Source of the DNA: Klebsiella africana
Lineage (GTDB): Bacteria; Pseudomonadota; Gammaproteobacteria; Enterobacterales; Enterobacteriaceae
Direction: 5' to 3'
Length of the DNA stretch: 64,000 bases
NCBI RefSeq assembly: GCF_020526085.1
Contig: NZ_CP084874.1
Coordinates: 2,666,001-2,730,000, forward strand
The notes beneath the pieces were generated by a model. That model was not told the DNA's origin, did no database searches, and saw nothing but the letters and a program-made list of their open reading frames with translations. This document shows positions 37,820-46,059 of the stretch, one piece after another. A program made the translations under genes and the position numbers. Positions within the stretch are counted from its first letter, which is position 1, and each line of letters begins with the position of its first letter.

Positions 37820-39037
37820 ATGTTAACCACCCTGATTTACCGCAGCCAAGTCGATCCTGCTCACCCGCATATCGATCTTAACGCCCTTCGCTATCATGCC
37901 AGCGACAAAAACTTACCCCTTGGGATCACCGGCATTTTACTGTTTAACGGCTTGCAGTTCTTCCAGGTACTGGAAGGGCACGAGGAGAGCCTTGAGGCGT
38001 TATTCAGTGAAATACAAAACGACCCCCGCCATCGTGACGTGGTGGAGCTCATGCGCGACTACTCGGCCTACCGCCGTTTCCTGAACGTTGGGATGCATAT
38101 GCTGGATCTTCGCGATTACGCAAACGACGCGGCGCTGGAGGAAATCCTGCTCTTTAGCTCGTTCGGTGAATCCGAGCCGATCAATGACCGAATGTTCAGG
38201 CTGATAAGTGCCTTCATCGTTGACGGCGGACGTTATTGTCTGCCCGACGCTTTGCAGCCCTCTCGCTGGACGATGGTGCCCTCCTCTGCTACCGTGCCGC
38301 CGCGCAATCTGCCGGGTCAACCCTGCCAGTTTGCTCTGCAGGCGATTGTCGAGCCGGCTAAAAAGCGGGTCTCTTCCTTTGAGGCACTGATCCGCAGCCC
38401 AACCGGCGGTTCTCCTGTAGAAATGTTTGCCGCCATCCCTGCCGAGGATCGTTACCGATTTGATCTGGAAAGCAAAGCCTTTGCTTTTTCTCTCGCCGGC
38501 CAGTTGCCGCTTGGCAAACAGCAGCTGGCGATCAACCTGCTGCCCGGGTCGCTATATAACCATCCTGACGCAGTAGGGTGGCTAATGGAGAGTCTGCAGG
38601 TGGCAGGTCTCAGACCGAATCAGGTGCTGATTGAGGTTACCGAGACAGAGGTTATCTCCTGCTTCGACCAGTTCAGTAAGGTGCTTAAAGCGCTGCGCGT
38701 TGCTGGCATGAGAGTCGCCATCGATGACTTTGGCGCCGGCTATTCCGGATTGTCGCTACTGACCCGCTTTCAGCCTGATAAAATCAAAGTAGATGCAGAG
38801 CTGGTGCGCAATATTCATATCAGTGGCACTAAACAGGCGATTGTCGCCTCGGTGGTCCGCTGCTGCGAGGATCTGGGCATTACGGTCGTCGCCGAGGGCG
38901 TCGAAACCCTCGAAGAGTGGTGCTGGCTGCAGTCGGTAGGCATTCGCCTGTTTCAGGGGTTTCTCTTTTCGCGACCCTGTCTTAACGGGATCGGTGACAT
39001 CCACTGGCCGGTGGTGCGCCAGACAACAGACCTGTAA
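37820..39037 (+). CDS. blrP1: blue-light-regulated c-di-GMP phosphodiesterase BlrP1
   Basis: A 405-residue protein, the length of K. pneumoniae BlrP1. Residues 1-95 form a BLUF flavin photoreceptor (TTLIYRSQ with the flavin-proximal Tyr; LLFNGLQFFQVLEG with the key Asn and Gln). An EAL domain follows from about 155: SFEALIRS, INLLPGSL, EVTETE, IDDFGAGYSG, KIKVDAELV, VVAEGVET, all catalytic motifs intact. Blue light raises its hydrolysis of c-di-GMP in the published enzyme. Some N-terminal residues (QVDPAHPHIDLNALRYH) differ from the sequence I remember. Start ATG 37820 has GGA six bases upstream. Two LuxR-type genes flank the region. Confidence 0.93.
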   Translation: MLTTLIYRSQVDPAHPHIDLNALRYHASDKNLPLGITGILLFNGLQFFQVLEGHEESLEALFSEIQNDPRHRDVVELMRDYSAYRRFLNVGMHMLDLRDYANDAALEEILLFSSFGESEPINDRMFRLISAFIVDGGRYCLPDALQPSRWTMVPSSATVPPRNLPGQPCQFALQAIVEPAKKRVSSFEALIRSPTGGSPVEMFAAIPAEDRYRFDLESKAFAFSLAGQLPLGKQQLAINLLPGSLYNHPDAVGWLMESLQVAGLRPNQVLIEVTETEVISCFDQFSKVLKALRVAGMRVAIDDFGAGYSGLSLLTRFQPDKIKVDAELVRNIHISGTKQAIVASVVRCCEDLGITVVAEGVETLEEWCWLQSVGIRLFQGFLFSRPCLNGIGDIHWPVVRQTTDL

Positions 39038-39057
39038 GGTCGCGGTGCGTGGAAGCC

Positions 39058-39570
39058 TCACAGCCAGTGGGAAAGTTTTTCACCCAGTGCCTCCAGGGCG
39101 TAACGCACCGCTTTCGCCACCACCGCCTCACAATCGCCGCTAAAACGCATCCGCTGGGTTTCAATCTCGCCGCGGAAATTCCAGGCAAACCATACCGTGC
39201 CGGCAGGGGTGCCGTCTTCCCCGCCCTCTGGTCCCGCATAGCCGCTGATGGCGATGGCAATATCGGCACCGGCTAGCGCCAGAATACCAGTGGACATCTC
39301 CTTAACGCAGGCCTCGCTGACCGCGCTGTGTACTGCCAGGGTTTCCGCGCGAACCCGCAGTATGTTGCGCTTGGCCTCATCGCTAAAGGTAACTACGCCG
39401 GTATCATAAAAGGCCGCCGTATCCGCCTGTGCACAGAGCGCTGCCGCCAGATTCCCCCCGGTGCAGGATTCCGCCGTAGTCAGTCGCCAACCGCGCGCGA
39501 TCAGTACCCGAGCCACATCAGCGGTCAATTCATGGGTATTTTGTGCGTCTTTATCGATTTCGTCAGTCAT
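39058..39570 (-). CDS. ydeJ: CinA C-terminal-domain nicotinamide-nucleotide amidase (YdeJ-like)
   Basis: A 170-residue single-domain CinA/PncC family protein. Signatures are TTAESCTGGNLAAAL, GADIAIAISGYAGPEGGEDGTPAGTVWFAW and the C-terminal YALEAL region. The family deamidates nicotinamide mononucleotide in pyridine nucleotide salvage; E. coli YdeJ, which sits near mar and ydeE, has little activity reported. It is convergent with blrP1, with a 20-bp gap. Confidence 0.88.
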   Translation of the reverse strand: MTDEIDKDAQNTHELTADVARVLIARGWRLTTAESCTGGNLAAALCAQADTAAFYDTGVVTFSDEAKRNILRVRAETLAVHSAVSEACVKEMSTGILALAGADIAIAISGYAGPEGGEDGTPAGTVWFAWNFRGEIETQRMRFSGDCEAVVAKAVRYALEALGEKLSHWL

Positions 39571-39671
39571 TCTGACTCCTCGTCGAATTTAAAAGGATCA
39601 CAGCCTCGCAGGCCCTGTTTACAGGATAGCATATCGATTTATCTGGTTGCCGGGAGGCCCTTAACACCGCC

Positions 39672-39708
39672 TCGAGCGGATAAAATAAAGGCCCGCTGCG
39701 CGGGCCTT
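39672..39708 (-). terminator. Rho-independent terminator after the Hsp20 gene
   Basis: On the minus strand, AAGGCCCG / CGGGCCTT arms are followed by TTTATTTTAT. It is 30 bp beyond the Hsp20 stop codon. Confidence 0.88.
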
Positions 39709-39738
39709 GAAATGAACAACCTTAGGGCAGAGGCGAAA

Positions 39739-40212
39739 TCAAACTTTGTGTTCGATAACCCGGCCTTGATTCTCAATAGCAATTTTGCGCGGTTTTTCGC
39801 TCTCGGGTATTTCCTGATGGATAGCAATTTTTAAGATCCCGCTATCCAGCTGCGCCTGATTAATCTGGGCGTGTTCAGGAAGCGAGAAACTGAGCTGGAA
39901 ATCAGCCCGGCGAATGCCTTTATAAATCCAGCCCTGGCTGCTGTCGGACTGATTTTCGCTTTGCGCGCGTTTACCAGTAATATGTAAATTACCGCCCACG
40001 GTTTCTATTTCCAGCTCCTCATCTTTCCAGCCAGGCACGCTGACGCTGAGCAGAAAATTACTGTCATCCACTTTCTGTAAATCGTAGGCCGGTAATGTGC
40101 CCACCGGCGTATCGCCAGTTAACTGGCTGAAAAGACGGTCAATACGATTAAAGCGATCGGCAAAAAGGGAATCAGCAAATACCGGGAGTGCTGACAAGGT
40201 TTTGAGTGCCAT
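39739..40212 (-). CDS. Hsp20-family small heat-shock protein
   Basis: A 157-residue alpha-crystallin-domain chaperone related to IbpA/IbpB. It opens with an IbpA-like segment (LPVFADSLFADRFNRIDRLF). The core runs over about residues 40-130 (LPAYDLQKVDDSNFLLSVSVPGWK; LHITGKRA; RADFQLSFSLPEHA), with the C-terminal segment SEKPRKIAIE. It holds unfolded proteins. AGGAGG precedes the ATG closely. It is separate from ibpAB and is probably an extra copy. Confidence 0.9.
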   Translation of the reverse strand: MALKTLSALPVFADSLFADRFNRIDRLFSQLTGDTPVGTLPAYDLQKVDDSNFLLSVSVPGWKDEELEIETVGGNLHITGKRAQSENQSDSSQGWIYKGIRRADFQLSFSLPEHAQINQAQLDSGILKIAIHQEIPESEKPRKIAIENQGRVIEHKV

Positions 40213-40697
40213 AATTAACCTCCTGAATATCCATTCAAAAGCTCAACATAAAGGCAAGCATTGCTTGTCCGCTATATAAAATAATATCCATTGGGCGTTT
40301 TTCAAGGGGGGGGGTAAAAATTTTTCTTTCTGTGGGCCGCACTATATATATGCCCCGCCCTGATAATTACCCCCGCCGGACGGCGGGGGCGATAGCGCTT
40401 CTGCATCCCATAACTGATGCTGTTTAACATTCAATAAACAGAAGCGACATGTATATATAACCTACCGGGGGCATTGTCAACACCCCGAGCGCCACACTCT
40501 ACAGGCGCTCTAGCGCCACGGTGTCATTTCCTGAGCCGGGTCGTGCAAATGCCGGCCACCCGCGTCGCCGCTCAGAGTCGCAGCGAACCTGGTGACCAGG
40601 GAGCGGGCCAGTGACGGAAATATACCCGCGAGAGGAAGGAACCTTTCGTGCGAGCCCATGCCTAACAGAATGCATACGCATCTTTTGAGGCATCATC
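40213..40697. other. 485-bp region: Hsp20 promoter and structured leader
   Basis: Nearest Hsp20 is a hairpin GGCAAGC / GCTTGTCC around 40252-40270 in its 5' leader, and a CTTGAAA box on the minus strand (40300-40306) like a sigma-32 -35, without a clear CCCCAT -10. A run of nine G residues (40306-40314) abuts it. A perfect hairpin sits at 40370-40389. The right half (about 40480-40697) is GC-rich with several stems and leads into a small ORF. Confidence 0.45.
40370..40389. other. very strong orphan hairpin
   Basis: CCCCCGCCG / CGGCGGGGG, nine perfect pairs around GA, without a T-run and not at the end of any recognised gene. Confidence 0.6.
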
Positions 40698-40805
40698 ATG
40701 ATCGGCATTTATATCTCCACCAGCCTTTTCACCCTCCTCCTCGCGTCGATGCTAATCGGCCTGGGAATGGTGTGGAAAGGCGTCTCGAACAACCCTGATA
40801 ACTGA
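40698..40805 (+). CDS. 35-residue small membrane protein candidate
   Basis: ATG 40698 has GAGG seven bases upstream. The product starts MIGIYISTSLFTLLLASMLI and continues GLGMVWKGVSNNPDN: one hydrophobic helix of about 20 residues with a short polar tail. I do not recognise a family. It follows a GC-rich leader of about 200 bases with several stems, suggesting regulated translation or transcription. It lies between the divergent Hsp20 gene and the second LuxR-type gene. Codon pattern and ribosome site favour a real gene, but no relative is known to me. Confidence 0.58.
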   Translation: MIGIYISTSLFTLLLASMLIGLGMVWKGVSNNPDN

Positions 40806-41227
40806 TCTTTTAGCCCGCCGTTGCCACCTTCTTCTGCAGCGGCGAAACATCCTCTCTTCCCGCGATCACCACCGTACGCCTCGTTCTGGCTTTGTTGACG
40901 CAGAAAGCGCGAGGCTGTGCCCTCTTATTTTGAAAAACCTATTCACATAGTGAATGCATAACTTAAATTAATATATCATGACTCGAAATAAATGTTCGCT
41001 GGATAAACAATTTAAGCAGTTTGTGCCAAATCGTTGTAAACCCACGAAATAACATAATGCACAACTCCTTGATATAAAAGAAATAATACAGAACTCAGAA
41101 CATCAAGTCCAAAATTGGACTTATTGATTTTATTGTTTATTAGAAATATCCTAATCCCATATCTATAAAGCAACCCTGCTTTACAAATGATTCATTAACA
41201 TTTATCAACTTTGTGTTTAACATCACT
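40806..41227. other. 422-bp region before the second LuxR-type gene
   Basis: Mostly AT-rich and without a supported ORF. It contains the 18-bp perfect palindrome at 41105-41122 and must hold the promoter of the LuxR-type gene. I see no transposon ends. Confidence 0.4.
41105..41122. promoter_or_regulatory. perfect 18-bp palindrome, candidate operator
   Basis: AAGTCCAA-AA-TTGGACTT, all eight pairs perfect, about 105 bp before the start of LuxR-type gene 2. The size and symmetry fit a dimeric HTH regulator; autoregulation is a guess. Confidence 0.55.
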
Positions 41228-41857
41228 ATGCCTGATTTTTTAATTAACACTGAGAATATTTTCCTGCAGCGCGGGATTTGCGAACTTCTTATCGAAATCG
41301 CGAATGAAGAGAATATCTTTACCCCCTTTTTACTGCACACCTGTAGCCCCGACACCATTAATCTGGCGGATATATTTTTTACTGAAATGGAAACCGGCGA
41401 GCATTACCTATGCCATCCATTATTCAAGAAAACCCCTCGTCAGTGTCGTATTTTCGTGTTCGTTGCCAAAACCGAGCTTATACGCACTGACCGGCTACCG
41501 CTTTGCCTGCAGGAGGCGATGTTCATCAGTAAAAATAGCGATCTGCAGAGCATTAAAAAGCTAATAGCTCATCGTCTGAAGGAGTTATGCAGGCCAGGAG
41601 TTGTCAAACCGGAGCAAGACAGCCGTCGCTGTCTTAAATGCCCGAGATTAACATTGACAAAGTCACAGTTATTTATTATCGATGCGATAAATGCGGGAAT
41701 GAACAACCAGCAGATAGCGCAAGAGCTGGGTATCAGCCACAAGACGGTCTTTTCACATAAAATAAATATAATGAAAAAATTCCAAATTGATACAAAGCAA
41801 GAGCTGGCGATATTTTCATCCGTAGCCCATGCGCTATCCTCCGGTATAACCCGTTAA
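41228..41857 (+). CDS. LuxR-type HTH regulator 2, paralogue flanking blrP1
   Basis: A 209-residue paralogue of the protein at 36660-37271. Shared blocks are the N-terminus (DFLINTEN versus HFLFNIKN), FFTEMETGEHYLCHPLF versus VFTEMVAGEWYLCHDLF, a Cys-pair linker RRCLKC, and the GerE HTH (NAGMNNQQIAQELGISHKTVFSHKIN). It lacks an obvious receiver phosphoacceptor. ATG 41228 aligns with the start of the paralogue; an in-frame GTG at 41213 is an alternative, and neither has a good ribosome site. Its last four bases overlap the convergent small membrane protein gene. Confidence 0.84.
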   Translation: MPDFLINTENIFLQRGICELLIEIANEENIFTPFLLHTCSPDTINLADIFFTEMETGEHYLCHPLFKKTPRQCRIFVFVAKTELIRTDRLPLCLQEAMFISKNSDLQSIKKLIAHRLKELCRPGVVKPEQDSRRCLKCPRLTLTKSQLFIIDAINAGMNNQQIAQELGISHKTVFSHKINIMKKFQIDTKQELAIFSSVAHALSSGITR

Positions 41858-41976
41858 CGACGCGGTTTGTTAAAGCGCATTTTGACTTTCCTTCGGTCCT
41901 TAACATATGAAAGACCAAAAAATAATGACATTAATAACAAGCCCACTGCGAGAACTAATAATAAAAAATTACTCAT
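41854..41976 (-). CDS. 40-residue small membrane protein 2
   Basis: ATG 41976 follows GGAAAGG with good spacing. The protein starts MSNFLLLVLAVGLLLMSLFF, a single hydrophobic helix, then GLSYVKDRRKVKMRF and a basic tail ending NKPRR. The helix-tail junction SL..GLSYVKDRRK matches the 39-residue protein at 37302-37421. The gene overlaps the end of LuxR-type gene 2 by four bases in convergent orientation. The predicted topology is N-out, C-in by the positive-inside rule. Function is unknown. Confidence 0.74.
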   Translation of the reverse strand: MSNFLLLVLAVGLLLMSLFFGLSYVKDRRKVKMRFNKPRR

Positions 41977-42304
41977 ATACGACCTTTCCAAAGATAAAGA
42001 TGTTGAGCAGATAATACGGGTTATAACTTTTCAAAGACAACCCAACATCAACCCTTTCAGATAAAGGTAAAGCCTTATGCGATAATTCCGAAAAGCAACC
42101 AAAAAGCTGACATTATTATGATTTATTGGTGGATGATTGAGGTTTTAAAAATTAATCGTAAAAAGGGTTAAACCAGGCATAACAATAAACGATAAAGCCA
42201 TCGTCACATGACTGATATCACCACATTAGCGCAAATACCGCTGCCGATGATGAACCTCTCGGCGAGCGGTTTTGCCGCAGAATATATTTAAGGCGAAAAA
42301 CCCG
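41977..42304. other. 328-bp AT-rich region downstream of dcp
   Basis: Holds the promoter of the small membrane protein at its left edge. I see no other ORF with a ribosome site, and no clear terminator for dcp. Confidence 0.35.
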
Positions 42305-44350
42305 CTACGCACTCAAGCCGCGATTTTTCAGCATCGGCTCAATCTGTGGATCGTGCCCGCGCCACTGGCGATAAAGTTCCGCTAAATCAGTGCTGTTCCC
42401 GCGTGACAAAATCGCGTCGCGGAAGCGCTGCCCGTTCTCGCGGGTCAAGCCCCCCTGCTCCACGAACCACTGATAGCCGTCATCAGCCAGCATCTGCGTC
42501 CACAGATAGGCGTAATAGCCTGCCGCATAGCCGCCGCCGAAGATGTGAGAGAAATAACTGCTGCGATAGCGCGGGGGCACTGCCGCCAGATCCAGCTGTT
42601 CATCCCGCAATATCGTCTGCTCAAATGTATCGACGTTTTCCGGTAACGCCGAGGTCGACAGGCTATGCCAGTGCATATCAAGCAGCGCGGCGGCCAACAG
42701 CTCGCTCATGTCGTAACCCTTATTAAATGTAGCGGCACGCAACATATTATCGCGTAGCGCCTCCGGCATCGGCTCACCGGACTGATAGTGCTTCGCATAA
42801 TGAGCAAACACCTGCGGCTGGCTGGCCCAGTGCTCGAAAATCTGTGACGGGAACTCGACAAAATCCCGCGGGGTATTGGTTCCGGAAAGGCTGGCGTAAC
42901 GCTGGCTGGCGAACAGCCCATGCAGGGTATGGCCAAACTCATGGAACAGCGTGATCACCTCATCCCACGACAACAGTGCGCTCTGCCCTGCCTGCGGCCG
43001 GGCGTAATTGCACACATTATAGATCACCGGGCGCTGCTCACGCAGGGTCGACTGCTCGACAAACACATCCATCCAGGCGCCGCCGCTCTTTGAGTCGCGT
43101 GAGTAGTAGTCACCGTAAAACAGCGCCATCCCTTCGCCGTTGTCATCAAAGATTTCCCAGACCCGAACATCCGGGTGATAGACGGGGATATCGAAGCGCT
43201 CGACAAAGCGCAGGCCAAAGAGCTGTGTGGCCGTCCAGAATACGCCGTCGTGCAGCACCCGCTCGAGGGAAAAATAGGGTTTAAGCTGCGCGTCGTCGAT
43301 GGCGTAGGCGGCCCGCCGTACCTGCTCGCTGTAATAGAGCCAGTCCCATGCCGTCGCGCGAAAATCCCCACCTTCGTTATCGATAACCTGCTGAATGTCC
43401 GCCAGCTCTCGTTCTGCCCGCGCCCGCGCTGCCGGCGCGATCCGGCGCATGAAGGTCAAGGCCTCCGCTGGGGAAGCCGCCATTTGATCGGTCAGCGCCC
43501 AGCTGGCGTAATCGGCCGCGCCCAGCAGCTCCGCCTGGCGCGCGCGGATCGCCGCCAGCCGCAGCACCAGGTCACACGTATCATGCTCATCGCCCTGCTG
43601 ATTGCGGGTCCAGGCGGCGGCAAAGAGATTCTCCCGCGTCTGTCGGTCACGCAAAGAGAGCAGCGGCGGCTGCTGGGTGGTGTTGGTCAGCGTCAGCAAC
43701 CAACGGTCGCTGAGCCCTCTGTCACGCGCTGCGTCTGCCGCCGCCGCAATCTCCTCATCGGTCAGACCATCCAGTTGATGCCGGTAATCAACCACCAGGC
43801 CGCCGCTTTTAGCCGCTCCCAGCAGTCGCTGCTGGAACTGACTTTGCAGCGTGGCCGCTTCGGTGTTCAGTGTGCGCAGCACCGCTTGCTGCTCGGGAGC
43901 CAGCGTCGCCCCGGCGTGAACAAAACGTTGCCACGTCAGGGTCAGGAGACGATGGGACTCGCCGTCCAGCGCCAACGCGTCACGCTGCTGGTAGACGGTA
44001 TTTACCCGTTGAAATAAAGCCTCGTTGAGCCAAATGTCATTACCCAGCTCAGCAAGCTCGGCGGAAAATTGTTCATCCAGTGATTGAATATAAGGATTGG
44101 TATGGGCGCCGGCCATGGCGAAAAATACCCGCGTGACCCGCGCCAGCAGCTGTCCACTTTGCTCCAGGGCCTCAAGAGTGTTGGTAAAATTCGCCGGCTG
44201 CGGGTTGTCGATTATCGCGCGGATCTCCGCACGCTGCTGCTGGACGCCCTCATCAAATGCCGGGCGATAGTGGTGTTCCTGAATGAGATCAAACGGCGGG
44301 GCCTGGTAAGGCAACAAACTGACGCTAAAAAAGGGATTTTGTTCAGACAT
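42305..44350 (-). CDS. dcp: peptidyl-dipeptidase Dcp
   Basis: A 681-residue M3-family zinc peptidase (E. coli Dcp has 681) that removes dipeptides from peptide C-termini in the cytoplasm. The zinc motif HEFGH lies in LFHEFGHTLHGLF near residue 470, with the third ligand Glu about 25 residues later (FVEFPSQIFEHW). Start 44350 gives MSEQNPFF and has GGAGAG upstream; the longer frame to 44428 is not needed. It is divergent from ydfG, as in E. coli. Confidence 0.95.
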   Translation of the reverse strand: MSEQNPFFSVSLLPYQAPPFDLIQEHHYRPAFDEGVQQQRAEIRAIIDNPQPANFTNTLEALEQSGQLLARVTRVFFAMAGAHTNPYIQSLDEQFSAELAELGNDIWLNEALFQRVNTVYQQRDALALDGESHRLLTLTWQRFVHAGATLAPEQQAVLRTLNTEAATLQSQFQQRLLGAAKSGGLVVDYRHQLDGLTDEEIAAAADAARDRGLSDRWLLTLTNTTQQPPLLSLRDRQTRENLFAAAWTRNQQGDEHDTCDLVLRLAAIRARQAELLGAADYASWALTDQMAASPAEALTFMRRIAPAARARAERELADIQQVIDNEGGDFRATAWDWLYYSEQVRRAAYAIDDAQLKPYFSLERVLHDGVFWTATQLFGLRFVERFDIPVYHPDVRVWEIFDDNGEGMALFYGDYYSRDSKSGGAWMDVFVEQSTLREQRPVIYNVCNYARPQAGQSALLSWDEVITLFHEFGHTLHGLFASQRYASLSGTNTPRDFVEFPSQIFEHWASQPQVFAHYAKHYQSGEPMPEALRDNMLRAATFNKGYDMSELLAAALLDMHWHSLSTSALPENVDTFEQTILRDEQLDLAAVPPRYRSSYFSHIFGGGYAAGYYAYLWTQMLADDGYQWFVEQGGLTRENGQRFRDAILSRGNSTDLAELYRQWRGHDPQIEPMLKNRGLSA

Positions 44351-44480
44351 CTTTCTCTCCTGCACAGGCTTATCCTGTAAGATTAGGCTTCTCCTTACGG
44401 GGTCGCAATGATTTCCGTTACCGGTCACCGTCTGTGCGTGCTATGGTATGAAAACACAAAAAGCGTTGAGGAACAGTAAG

Positions 44481-45230
44481 ATGATTATCATGGTCACCGG
44501 CGCCACCGCCGGTTTTGGTGAAAGTATTACTCGCCGTTTCGTCGCCAACGGCCATAAAGTGATTGCTACCGGACGTCGTGAAGAGCGCCTGAAGACGCTG
44601 AAAGACGAGCTCGGGGATAACCTTTATATCGCCCAGCTTGATGTCCGCAATCGCGCCGCCATTGAGACGCTGATTGCCGACCTGCCCGCTGAGTGGCAGG
44701 CTATTGACGTGCTGGTGAACAACGCCGGCCTGGCGCTTGGTCTGGAGCCGGCGCACCGCGCCAGCGTGGAAGACTGGGAAGATATGATCGACACCAATAA
44801 TAAAGGGTTGGTGTATATGACCCGCGCGGTCCTGCCGGGTATGGTGGAGCGCAATCGCGGCCATATCATTAACATTGGCTCCACGGCAGGCAGTTGGCCT
44901 TACGCTGGCGGCAACGTCTATGGCGCGACCAAAGCCTTCGTCCGTCAGTTCAGCCTCAATCTTCGTACCGACCTGCACGGCACCGCGGTGCGCGTGACCG
45001 ACATTGAGCCAGGTCTGGTTGGGGGCACCGAGTTTTCAAATGTTCGCTTTAAAGGTGATGATGCCAAAGCCGGAAAAACCTACGAGAATACCGAAGCGCT
45101 GACCCCGGAAGATGTGACTGAAGCGGTCTGGTGGGTCGCCACCCTGCCAAAACACGTGAACATCAACACTCTGGAAATGATGCCGGTCAGCCAGAGCTTT
45201 GCCGGACTCAGCGTCCACCGCCAGGGCTAA
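44481..45230 (+). CDS. ydfG: NADP-dependent 3-hydroxy acid dehydrogenase YdfG
   Basis: A 249-residue short-chain dehydrogenase nearly identical in layout to E. coli YdfG. It has TGATAGFG near residue 6, the NNAG motif in VLVNNAGLAL, the catalytic Ser in GSTAGSW and YGATK as Tyr-x3-Lys. It oxidises L-allo-threonine, serine and 3-hydroxypropionate-type acids and reduces malonic semialdehyde. Start 44481 follows GAGGAA. Confidence 0.95.
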   Translation: MIIMVTGATAGFGESITRRFVANGHKVIATGRREERLKTLKDELGDNLYIAQLDVRNRAAIETLIADLPAEWQAIDVLVNNAGLALGLEPAHRASVEDWEDMIDTNNKGLVYMTRAVLPGMVERNRGHIINIGSTAGSWPYAGGNVYGATKAFVRQFSLNLRTDLHGTAVRVTDIEPGLVGGTEFSNVRFKGDDAKAGKTYENTEALTPEDVTEAVWWVATLPKHVNINTLEMMPVSQSFAGLSVHRQG

Positions 45231-45239
45231 TCGCCTGCC

Positions 45240-45259
45240 ACCCGGCCTGCGGGCCGGGT
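45240..45259 (+). terminator. hairpin between ydfG and rspR
   Basis: Perfect ACCCGGCC / GGCCGGGT with a TGCG tetraloop, 9 bases after the ydfG stop. No T-run. Confidence 0.6.
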
Positions 45260-45321
45260 ATGGGCGGAACCGCAAAAAACGCGTAAAATAGTGCGCATAA
45301 TCCCTTAAAAAGTAACCATCA

Positions 45322-46008
45322 ATGGCCGCAGAATCGCAACTGAATCCGACACAACCCGTCAATCAGCAAATCTATCGCATCCTTCGTCGGGATATCGTTC
45401 ACTGCCTGATCCCGCCAGGCACGCCGCTGTCGGAGAAAGAAGTCTCCGTGCGTTTTGATGTGTCACGTCAGCCAGTACGCGAGGCCTTCATCAAGCTGGC
45501 GGAAAACGGACTTATCCAGATACGTCCCCAGCGCGGCAGCTACGTCAACAAAATTTCGTTGTCGCAGGTACGTAATGGTTGCTTTATACGCCAGGCGATT
45601 GAGTGCGCGGTGGTTCGCCGTGCCGCCGGCATGATTAACGATGAACAACTTTATCAGCTGGAACAGAATCTCCATCAGCAGCGGATTGCCGTCGACCGGC
45701 AGCAACTAAACGATTTTTTTCTGCTCGATGACGAATTTCACCAGAAGCTGTCCATCATTGCCGACTGCCAGCTGGCGTGGGACACGGTGGAAAATATTAA
45801 AGCCGCCATTGACCGTGTGCGCTACATGAGCCTGGACCATATCACCTCCCCGGAGATGCTTTTGCGTCAGCATCATGAGATTTTCAGCGCGCTGGAAAAA
45901 CGCGACGCGGTAACTGTTGAACAGGCGATGAATGTCCATTTGCATGAAATCAGCGAATCCGTACTGCTGATCCGCCAGGAAAACCGCGACTGGTTTAGCG
46001 AAGAGTAA
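45322..46008 (+). CDS. rspR: GntR/FadR-family regulator RspR (YdfH)
   Basis: A 228-residue GntR regulator closely matching E. coli YdfH/RspR. It has the N-terminal winged helix ([38 protein letters not shown], shown as one domain of about residues 35-75) and a C-terminal all-helical FCD domain with metal-site residues (DDEFHQ, HHEIF). In E. coli it represses rspAB, for sugar-acid metabolism. No rspAB genes are seen here, but ydfI and an MFS gene of the same E. coli neighbourhood lie 0.8-3.8 kb away. Confidence 0.93.
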   Translation: MAAESQLNPTQPVNQQIYRILRRDIVHCLIPPGTPLSEKEVSVRFDVSRQPVREAFIKLAENGLIQIRPQRGSYVNKISLSQVRNGCFIRQAIECAVVRRAAGMINDEQLYQLEQNLHQQRIAVDRQQLNDFFLLDDEFHQKLSIIADCQLAWDTVENIKAAIDRVRYMSLDHITSPEMLLRQHHEIFSALEKRDAVTVEQAMNVHLHEISESVLLIRQENRDWFSEE

Positions 46009-46014
46009 TGGTCA

Positions 46015-46046
46015 GACGGCTGCCAGGTAAGATTCGCGCAGCCGTC
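46015..46046. terminator. hairpin between convergent rspR and uspF
   Basis: Nine-base arms GACGGCTGC / GCAGCCGTC with a 14-base loop in the 51-bp gap. Confidence 0.65.
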
Positions 46047-46059
46047 GTGACTGAGAGGA

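Noticed and set aside
40213..40320. A confident sigma-32 promoter for hsp20
   Set aside because: The -35-like CTTGAAA is present, but no CCCCAT-type -10 occurs at the correct distance, so only a partial match is reported.
40592..40798. A 68-codon frame (His/Pro/Arg-rich) across the small ORF region
   Set aside because: Its composition is unlikely for a real protein and it lacks a ribosome site; the overlapping frame at 40698 has one and encodes a membrane helix.
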